64,000 bases of DNA from contig JANQQR010000005.1 of NCBI GenBank assembly GCA_028289195.1, positions 186,001-250,000 of the forward strand, in the 5' to 3' direction. A program made the translations under genes and the position numbers. The DNA comes from Phycisphaerales bacterium. GTDB lineage: Bacteria; Planctomycetota; Phycisphaerae; Phycisphaerales; UBA1924. This document shows, piece by piece, positions 58,519 to 64,000 of this stretch (positions within the stretch are counted from its first letter, which is position 1; each line of letters opens with the position of its first letter). The notes under the pieces were generated by a model, which was given only the letters and a program-made list of their open reading frames with translations, was not told the DNA's origin and did no database searches.

Positions 58519-59538
58519 ATGCACATCCGCAGCGCCGATCCAGCATCACCGAGGGCACACGTGCGCCGCGCGCTCGTCGCCATCGCTGCGCTGAGCGTCG
58601 CCCTGGCCATCCCCTCCGGCTGCGGCATCTTCAAGAAGCGCGAGGTCTCGGGGCCCACCGCCGAGGAATACCTCGTGCAGGCCGAGCAGATGACCGGCGA
58701 CCAGCGCGACGACGAGGCCCTGGCGCTGCTCTCCCGCGCGATCGAGGAGAACCCCGAGCTGACCGTCGCCCACATCCAGATGGGCGACATCTACCGGCGC
58801 CAGCAGAACTACGTCGCTGCCGAGCGGAGCTTCTCGATCGCCGCGCTTCAGCAGCCCCAGAACTTCGACGCCCAGTTCGGGCACGGCGTGGTGCTCCAGC
58901 TGCTCAACCGATTGGCCGAGTCCATCCGCGCCTACCTGCGCGCCCTGACGGTGCGCCCCAACGACTTCGAGGCCAACCTGAACATCTCGATGGCCTATCG
59001 CGAGCTCGACGGCCCGCGCCAGGCGCTCGCCTACGCCCAGCGCGCCGTGGAGCTCAACCCCTCCAGCGCCGAGGCGCGCTCGAACCTCGCGGCTATCTAC
59101 AGCTCGCTGGAGCGCTACGAGGACGCGGTCCGCGAGTACGAGAGCGCCGCCGAGCTGATGACGCTCACGCCCGAACTGCTCCTGAACTGGGCCGACGCCC
59201 TGGGCAAACTCGAGCGCTACGAGGAGATGGCCAACACGCTCGACACCGTCGTGCGCATCGCCCCGAGCGCCTCGGGCTTCGAGCGGGCCGGCTTCGCGGC
59301 ATTCAAGCTGGGCGACTACCAGCGCGCGATCGCCAGCTTCCGTCAGAGCCTGGAGCTCGACAATCGCTACTACCCGGCGCACAACGGCCTGGGCGTCTGT
59401 CTGCTCAACGAGTGGCTGCTCTCCGGGCGCGCCCGCGAGGGCGTCCGGGCCGAGGCCATCTCCCACCTGCGCCAGAGCCTCAGGGTGAACCCCAACCAGT
59501 CGCGCATCGTCGAACTGGTGAGCCGCTACGGGCGCTGA
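58519..59538 (+). CDS. TPR-repeat lipoprotein
   Basis: 339 residues from the ATG at 58519 (GGGGAG upstream). A signal peptide with R-R-A-L-V-A-I-A-A-L-S-V-A-L-A ends in the lipobox I-P-S-G-C. Residues 55-330 are about seven tetratricopeptide repeats (A-E-E-Y-L-V-Q-A-E-Q, A-R-S-N-L-A-A-I-Y-S-S-L-E-R-Y, A-G-F-A-A-F-K-L-G-D-Y). It is probably an envelope scaffold. It diverges from the transporter gene, and its stop is followed by the REP-like element. Confidence 0.88.
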   Translation: MHIRSADPASPRAHVRRALVAIAALSVALAIPSGCGIFKKREVSGPTAEEYLVQAEQMTGDQRDDEALALLSRAIEENPELTVAHIQMGDIYRRQQNYVAAERSFSIAALQQPQNFDAQFGHGVVLQLLNRLAESIRAYLRALTVRPNDFEANLNISMAYRELDGPRQALAYAQRAVELNPSSAEARSNLAAIYSSLERYEDAVREYESAAELMTLTPELLLNWADALGKLERYEEMANTLDTVVRIAPSASGFERAGFAAFKLGDYQRAIASFRQSLELDNRYYPAHNGLGVCLLNEWLLSGRAREGVRAEAISHLRQSLRVNPNQSRIVELVSRYGR

Positions 59539-59556
59539 GGCATTCTCGAGCAAGCT

Positions 59557-59630
59557 GTGCCACCGGCAGCTCGCTGCCGGTGCTGTCGGCTCAGTGATCC
59601 AGCGCACCGGGAGCAAGCTCCCGGTGGCAC
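59557..59630. repeat. REP-like double palindrome
   Basis: Two hairpins in a row: CACCGGCAGC/GCTGCCGGTG (59561-59582, 2-base loop) and CACCGGGAGC/GCTCCCGGTG (59605-59626, 2-base loop), separated by 22 bases. The outer ends GTGCC and GGCAC are inverted to each other. Stems are perfect, and the two hairpins are related but not identical. The layout is that of a bacterial interspersed mosaic (REP pair). Only one copy is in the window. Confidence 0.7.
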
Positions 59631-59645
59631 GCCTGTCTTTCCCTT

Positions 59646-59700
59646 TGCCCCTCTGCCCCTCTGCCCCTCTGCCCCTCTGCCCCTCTGCCCCTCTGCCCCT
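59646..59700 (+). repeat. 8-bp tandem repeat (TGCCCCTC) upstream of queF
   Basis: Six full copies and one partial copy (7 bases) of TGCCCCTC without mismatch. It ends at the T that begins the TACCCT box of queF, so it occupies the -35 and spacer region. The unit is pure pyrimidine apart from one G per copy. Confidence 0.92.
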
Positions 59701-59705
59701 ACCCT
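59700..59705 (+). promoter_or_regulatory. TACCCT box 6 bases before queF
   Basis: TACCCT, 6 bases, ATG (59712), no Shine-Dalgarno. The preceding tandem repeat runs directly into the box. Confidence 0.45.
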
Positions 59706-59711
59706 TCCCCC

Positions 59712-60095
59712 ATGCCCGACGCCTCCCTGCTCGAAGTCTTCCCCGCGCCTACCGACTCCCCGTTCGTCATCGAGCACACGAGCGAGGAGTTCACCAGCGT
59801 GTGCCCAAAGACCGGCCACCCGGACTTCGGCGACGTCACCCTGCGCTACCAGCCCAAGGCGGCGAGCGCCGGCGGCGCGTGCGTGGAACTCAAGAGCCTC
59901 AAGCTCTACTACCAGTCGTTCCGCAACGAGGGGATCTTCTACGAGGCCGTCACCAACCAGATCCACGATGACCTGGCGGCGCTGATGAAGCCCGAGTGGA
60001 TCCAGATCCGGACCGACTGGAAGGGTCGCGGGGGCATCCGTTCGACGATCCTGGCGCAGTCGGGTGATGTGCCGGAGGAGTGGAGGCGGGGATGA
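59712..60095 (+). CDS. queF: NADPH-dependent 7-cyano-7-deazaguanine reductase
   Basis: 127 residues, the short single-domain (YkvM-type) form. It reduces preQ0 to preQ1 in queuosine synthesis. The catalytic Cys is C31 in V-C-P-K-T-G-H-P-D-F-G, a standard match. The substrate-binding E-L-K-S-L-K-L-Y and the later F-R-N-E-G-I-F-Y are typical. A T-fold C-terminus (W-I-Q-I-R-T-D-W) is present. No other queuosine genes are in the window. The stop overlaps the next start (ATGA). Confidence 0.95.
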   Translation: MPDASLLEVFPAPTDSPFVIEHTSEEFTSVCPKTGHPDFGDVTLRYQPKAASAGGACVELKSLKLYYQSFRNEGIFYEAVTNQIHDDLAALMKPEWIQIRTDWKGRGGIRSTILAQSGDVPEEWRRG

Positions 60096-61078
60096 GGGTG
60101 CACCCGCTTATCGTGGTGATCGTCGCCGCGGTTTGTGGGCAGGCCGCCCAGGTCGACGCCGGAGCGCGCCGAAGTCTGCCGCCCCCGACAGCTGAAGAGT
60201 TGCCCGGCACCGTCGAGACCAACGCGGCGAAGGCCTACAGGGTGCTCTGGGCACAGATCGAATCCGAAGACGGATTCGCTGGCTACGAATTGGTGCATCG
60301 CGTGCGCAACGCTCCTGAGGAGTACAGCGATTACCTTCCGCAGGTCGTTCGAGCGACGCAGGCTCCTTCCTGCGATTGGGGCATCGAACCGGTTTTCGAG
60401 GCCATCATCCCTCACATGCCCGCGATAGACGGATTCCGTGTGCTGCTCGATTCAACGGCGTCAAGAGCCATCGAGCGAGGCGATCTCGAAGGCTCCGTCG
60501 AAGCCGTTGAGTCCTTGATTCGGCTTGCGGAACACGCCTCGCGTGGGCACACAGCGTACGAGCAGATCACAGCCATCCGCACGCTGCGGATCGCGGTTGA
60601 GCGTACCGATGATCTGGTTGACGCATCACTGCTGGATCGAGGGCGCGCCGCAGAACTCGCAGATCTTCTCGCCCCGTTCGCGACGGAAGATCCGCTCTCG
60701 GATCGGGAGGGTCTCGAAACGCACCGCGATTCGATCGTCCAAGCTCTGATGACCGGTTGGTACGTCCCCGATCCCGAGACGGGCGAGTATGCGGTCCCAT
60801 TCGACGGGCGTGCGCCGACGGCAGGCGAGCGCGAGTCTGCAGCGATCGCGGTGCGCGAGTCATACGACCAGTTGATCAACGGTTGGCTCCGCGACAACTT
60901 CGATGCCGGGTTCGACGCGGCCTCACAAACGCTCGCCGGAGATCCATTCGCGTTCCAGTTGTTCCGGATCAGTCTGCGCAGCTTGGGCCGCATGCACGCC
61001 GAATCCGTCGAACTCCGCGACCGCCTCCACGAAACCGTCCAGACCCTCGAACAGATCGCGACAGAAGCCGATGACTAG
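60092..61078 (+). CDS. Secreted hypothetical protein
   Basis: 328 residues from the ATG at 60092, which overlaps the queF stop (ATGA) and has GGAGG upstream; an in-frame ATG at 60080 is a weaker choice. A signal peptide ends near V-D-A-G-A. The rest is helical and acidic (T-R-A-I-E-R-G-D-L-E-G-S-V-E-type segments), without Cys motifs apart from one C-D-W. No family recognised. Codon use is less GC-extreme than its neighbours (more A- and T-ending codons, e.g. runs of GTT, GAT and TTG). It sits between queF and rdgB, overlapping both. Confidence 0.75.
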   Translation: MRVHPLIVVIVAAVCGQAAQVDAGARRSLPPPTAEELPGTVETNAAKAYRVLWAQIESEDGFAGYELVHRVRNAPEEYSDYLPQVVRATQAPSCDWGIEPVFEAIIPHMPAIDGFRVLLDSTASRAIERGDLEGSVEAVESLIRLAEHASRGHTAYEQITAIRTLRIAVERTDDLVDASLLDRGRAAELADLLAPFATEDPLSDREGLETHRDSIVQALMTGWYVPDPETGEYAVPFDGRAPTAGERESAAIAVRESYDQLINGWLRDNFDAGFDAASQTLAGDPFAFQLFRISLRSLGRMHAESVELRDRLHETVQTLEQIATEADD

Positions 61079-61739
61079 TCCATCAGAGAGCCCCGGCCTC
61101 CCCATCCTCATCGCCACCGGCAACCCACACAAGCTCGAGGAGATCGGCGCCGTGCTCGAGCCGCTCGGGTTCCGCGCGATCGGGCTCAACGACATCGAGG
61201 GCGGGAGCGATATTCCCGAACCCGTCGAAGACGCCGACACGTTCATCGGCAACGCGACCATCAAGGCCCGCGCGTATGCCAAGGCCACCGGGCGCATGTG
61301 CCTCGCCGACGACTCGGGGCTGATCGTCGGCGCGCTCAAGGGCGAGCCGGGCGTGCACTCGGCCTACTACGCCGGGCACGAGGGCAGCCGCGCCGAGCGC
61401 GATGCGCGCAACAACGCCAAGCTGCTCGATGCGCTCGACGGCGTGCCCGAGGCGCAGCGCGACGCGTGCTTCACCTGCGTCATGGTGCTGTGCGCGCCGT
61501 CCGGCGAGATCCTCGCCAGCGCCGAGGGCCACATGCCCGGCACCATCGGCACCGAGCCCCGGGGCGACAACGGCTTCGGCTACGACCCGCTGCTCATCCT
61601 GGAGGGCGACCCCGACGGGCGCACCAGCGCCCAGCTGTCGCCCGACGAGAAGAACGCGCGCAGCCACCGGGGCCAGGCCACCCGCGCGATCGCGCCCAAG
61701 ATCGCCGGGCTCCTGCGCGGGCTGGCGACCGGGGGCTGA
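61071..61739 (+). CDS. rdgB: Non-canonical purine NTP pyrophosphatase (RdgB/HAM1)
   Basis: 222 residues; the ATG overlaps the previous gene by 8 bases. It removes dITP/XTP from the nucleotide pool. Motifs: I-A-T-G-N-P-H-K-L-E-E-I near the N-terminus, N-A-T-I-K-A-R-A-Y, L-A-D-D-S-G-L-I-V, G-D-N-G-F-G-Y-D-P and S-H-R-G-Q-A near the C-terminus. Length is normal for the family. It is last in the queF operon. Confidence 0.95.
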   Translation: MTSPSESPGLPILIATGNPHKLEEIGAVLEPLGFRAIGLNDIEGGSDIPEPVEDADTFIGNATIKARAYAKATGRMCLADDSGLIVGALKGEPGVHSAYYAGHEGSRAERDARNNAKLLDALDGVPEAQRDACFTCVMVLCAPSGEILASAEGHMPGTIGTEPRGDNGFGYDPLLILEGDPDGRTSAQLSPDEKNARSHRGQATRAIAPKIAGLLRGLATGG

Positions 61740-61851
61740 AACTCCCTCCTGGATGCGCAGAATCCGGCTGATTCGTTCCTCGGGGTCGACAGGGCGTCCG
61801 TGCGCGGGCATGCTTGAGCAGAGAGTTGCGTCGACGAGGGAGGTCTGCGGG

Positions 61852-64000
61852 ATGTCTGTTCATACGTTCAAGCCTGCCAGGCCGGGGTGGAAGCCCGTGA
61901 CGGCCGCGGCTGTGCTGGCATGGATCGCGGGCTCGGCGATGGGGCAGTCCACCGACCCGTTCCCGGCACGATTCGACGTCGAGAACCTCCTGCCGGTCAA
62001 CGGCGGCGACGGCTCCGAGGGCTTCGTCCTCGGGGGCACCGGGGTGGACGGCGCGGGGTTCTCAGTCTCGTCGGCGGGCGACATCAACGGCGACGGCATC
62101 GACGACGTCATCGTCGGCGCGCCGGGCACAAGCCCCTACGGCGCCGCCTACGTCGTCTTCGGCAGCGACACCGATGACAACGGCCTGTTCCCCGCGCTGA
62201 TCGATCTGGTCATGCTCGACGGCACCGACGGCTTTGAGATGATCGGCGTCGAGAGTTTCGGCCCTGTCGGCGCGCGTGTCGCGGGAGCGGGAGACGTGAA
62301 CGGCGACGGTGTCGACGACGTGATCGTCTCGGCCTACCGCGCCTCGCCCGGAGGTGTGTTCGACTCAGGCCAGAGCTACGTCGTATTCGGCAAGGACACA
62401 GCGATGAGCGGCAACTTCTCCTCGTCGATCGACCTCGCCCTGCTCAACGGCACGGACGGCTTTTCGATCGACGGCGCCTACAGCGGCGATTACAGCGGCA
62501 CCTCTGTCGACGGCGCCGGCGACATTAACGGCGACGGCATCGAGGACCTCATCATCGGCGCAAGCCAGGCTTCACCCGGCACCACCAGCCAGGCGGGCAC
62601 GACCTACGTCGTGTTCGGCGGGCCCGGGATCGGCGCGGGGGGCTCGCTCGACCTCTCGACGATCAACGGCCTCAACGGCTTCGCGATCAACGGCCCCGAC
62701 ACCGCCGCCAGCGGCGCCTCGGTGAGCGCGCTGGGTGATGTCAACGGCGATTCGATCGACGACCTGATCATCGGCGCCCCCGATGCCGACGTCGCCATGC
62801 AGACCTTCGCCGGGCAGGCGTTCGTCGTGTTCGGCAAGGACACCGCGATGTCCGGCAGCTTCCCCTCGGAGATCGAGACCAGCGCGCTCGACGGCACCGA
62901 CGGCTTCACGCTCAGTTCCAACGAGGCCGTCGCGCTGCTGGGCACCTCCGTCGCCTCGGCCGGCGATGTCAACGCCGACGGCGACAACGACCTGATCGTC
63001 GGCGCCCCCCAGGCCGACGTGATGGGCCCGGGAGAGACCGGGCGCGCCTTCGTGCTGTTCGGCGGGGACCCAGTGTTCTCCTCGGATATCTCCGTGGGCT
63101 CGATCAACGGCTCAAACGGGTTCGCGCTCAACGGTGTGCTCAGCGGCGACAGGTGCGGCAACTCTGTCGCGCCCGCCGGCGATGTCAACGGCGACGGCTG
63201 GGACGACCTCATCGTCGGCGCCTACGACGCCGACTCGGGCGGCGGCTCCTTCGCCGGTGAGGTGTACGTCGTCTTCGGCGGCGTGGGCATCGGGCTCTCC
63301 GGCGAGATCGATCTGTCATCGCTCGACGGGTCCACCGGCTTCACGATCGAGACGGGCGCATCGTCGGGCGAACTCGGGGCATCGGTGTCGAGCGCCGGCG
63401 ATGTCAACGGCGACGGCATCGACGACCTGCTCGTCGGCGATCCGTACGCCGTGAACTTCCACGGCGAGTGCTACGTGATCTTCGGGCGCGACCTCGGCCT
63501 GCGCGCGGTGCGCGAGTTCGAGATCGGCGGCATCGCGACGTCGATCGCCATCGGCGAACTCGGCGCGGGCCCGGCGTTCTCCGACCGGGGCGGCGTGATG
63601 GAAGCCGAGTCGGACCTGATCGTGACCTACGCCGACCTCGCGAACCCCCAGACCACGCCCGGCACCGTCGAGATCCTGTTCAACAACGGCAGCACTCCCG
63701 GCGGCACATGGCTCGGCTTCGCCCAGCCGGTGCCCCTGCCGGTGGGCACCGATCCCAGCGGGGTGCGCGTCGCCATGCTCGACGGAGACGCCCTGCCGGA
63801 TCTCGTGGTCACCAACCGCGCCGACAACACCTGCACCTGGTTCCTCAACGACGGCATGGGATTCACGCAGAGCCCGATCACGTCGTCGATCGGCGTGGGC
63901 GCTGGCCCCGCGGGCCTGGCCACGGGCGACTTCGACGGCGCCTCCGGGCGCGACGCCGCGATCGTGAACGAGGCGGACAACACGGTGTCGGTGCTCGTCA
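61852..64000 (+). CDS. Secreted FG-GAP (integrin-alpha-like) repeat protein, 3'-truncated
   Basis: 716 codons are visible and the frame is open to the window edge. GGGAGG precedes the ATG at 61852. A signal peptide-like stretch (A-A-A-V-L-A-W-I-A-G-S-A-M-G) is followed by seven FG-GAP beta-propeller units with calcium loops of the type A-G-D-(I/V)-N-G-D-G-x-D-D-(L/V)-I-V-G-A, at about 62072, 62290, 62517, 62737, 62962, 63178 and 63405. Unit length is about 72-76 residues. A second domain begins near 63530 with different, VCBS-like repeats (G-D-F-D-G and N-E-A-D-N-T-V-S-V-L). It is probably surface-exposed and calcium-dependent; adhesion is the family association. The C-terminus is missing. 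Confidence 0.9.
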   Translation, partial: MSVHTFKPARPGWKPVTAAAVLAWIAGSAMGQSTDPFPARFDVENLLPVNGGDGSEGFVLGGTGVDGAGFSVSSAGDINGDGIDDVIVGAPGTSPYGAAYVVFGSDTDDNGLFPALIDLVMLDGTDGFEMIGVESFGPVGARVAGAGDVNGDGVDDVIVSAYRASPGGVFDSGQSYVVFGKDTAMSGNFSSSIDLALLNGTDGFSIDGAYSGDYSGTSVDGAGDINGDGIEDLIIGASQASPGTTSQAGTTYVVFGGPGIGAGGSLDLSTINGLNGFAINGPDTAASGASVSALGDVNGDSIDDLIIGAPDADVAMQTFAGQAFVVFGKDTAMSGSFPSEIETSALDGTDGFTLSSNEAVALLGTSVASAGDVNADGDNDLIVGAPQADVMGPGETGRAFVLFGGDPVFSSDISVGSINGSNGFALNGVLSGDRCGNSVAPAGDVNGDGWDDLIVGAYDADSGGGSFAGEVYVVFGGVGIGLSGEIDLSSLDGSTGFTIETGASSGELGASVSSAGDVNGDGIDDLLVGDPYAVNFHGECYVIFGRDLGLRAVREFEIGGIATSIAIGELGAGPAFSDRGGVMEAESDLIVTYADLANPQTTPGTVEILFNNGSTPGGTWLGFAQPVPLPVGTDPSGVRVAMLDGDALPDLVVTNRADNTCTWFLNDGMGFTQSPITSSIGVGAGPAGLATGDFDGASGRDAAIVNEADNTVSVLV

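Noticed and set aside
1-64000. tRNA, rRNA, insertion sequence or prophage genes
   Set aside because: I saw no cloverleaf-like or rRNA sequences, transposase motifs, terminal inverted repeats flanking an ORF, or phage structural genes.

Overview
The window is a GC-rich bacterial chromosome segment that most resembles a planctomycete of the class Phycisphaerae. I base this on recognition of families, not on a search. The supporting features are a large family of secreted right-handed beta-helix proteins with a G-P-L-x-P-P-x-G-P N-terminal motif, short dockerin-like C-termini (G-D-x-N-x-D-G-x-V-x-F-A-D), a MoxR-associated style DUF58/von Willebrand cluster, FG-GAP proteins, and complex I genes scattered singly. 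There are no rRNA or tRNA genes, insertion sequences, integrases or CRISPR arrays that I can see.

Layout. Positions 1-5491 hold two very large beta-helix genes, the first cut by the window edge. Positions 5613-18268 hold a seven-gene plus-strand operon: DUF58 protein, BatA-like membrane protein, von Willebrand/amidotransferase-like membrane protein, DUF4175-like coiled-coil protein, Q-rich secreted protein, squalene-cyclase-repeat protein and an NPCBM-like protein. The first four of the five internal junctions between 6674 and 15945 are 4-base overlaps or a short gap, and the fifth is a 1-base overlap. A minus-strand giant coiled-coil lipoprotein (18346-21084) follows, with a strong UUCG-loop terminator. 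nuoD is at 21418-22707.

Positions 22785-35090 form an island of nine consecutive beta-helix paralogues, followed by an AraC-type regulator (35097), a serine hydrolase (36032) and a tenth paralogue (37671). Five of these genes, or gene slots, share a promoter/5' leader module. The module suggests the transcription units C-D, E-F-G, (remnant)-H-I, J-K-AraC and L. Next come a lamin-tail-domain protein, nuoE, a tandem pair of dockerin-like secreted proteins, a small charged protein, a lipoprotein, an outer-membrane barrel and nuoF.

Positions 47286-55550 are a mixture of an alpha/beta hydrolase, a probable bacterial GH56 (hyaluronidase-fold) protein and a housekeeping run (ybeY, CorC-type CBS protein, cysS, tmk, a small ORF, a TVP38/VTT membrane protein). 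On the minus strand follow a GH57 amylase-type enzyme and an AtoE-type fatty-acid transporter. The right end carries a TPR lipoprotein, a REP-like double palindrome, an 8-bp tandem repeat that forms the queF promoter region, queF, a secreted hypothetical protein, rdgB and an FG-GAP protein cut by the window end.

The most interesting signals are the expanded beta-helix family with its own repeated promoter and leader, a group of genes with a TAnnnT box 5-9 bases before the start codon and no Shine-Dalgarno (candidate leaderless transcripts), and the bacterial GH56-like protein.
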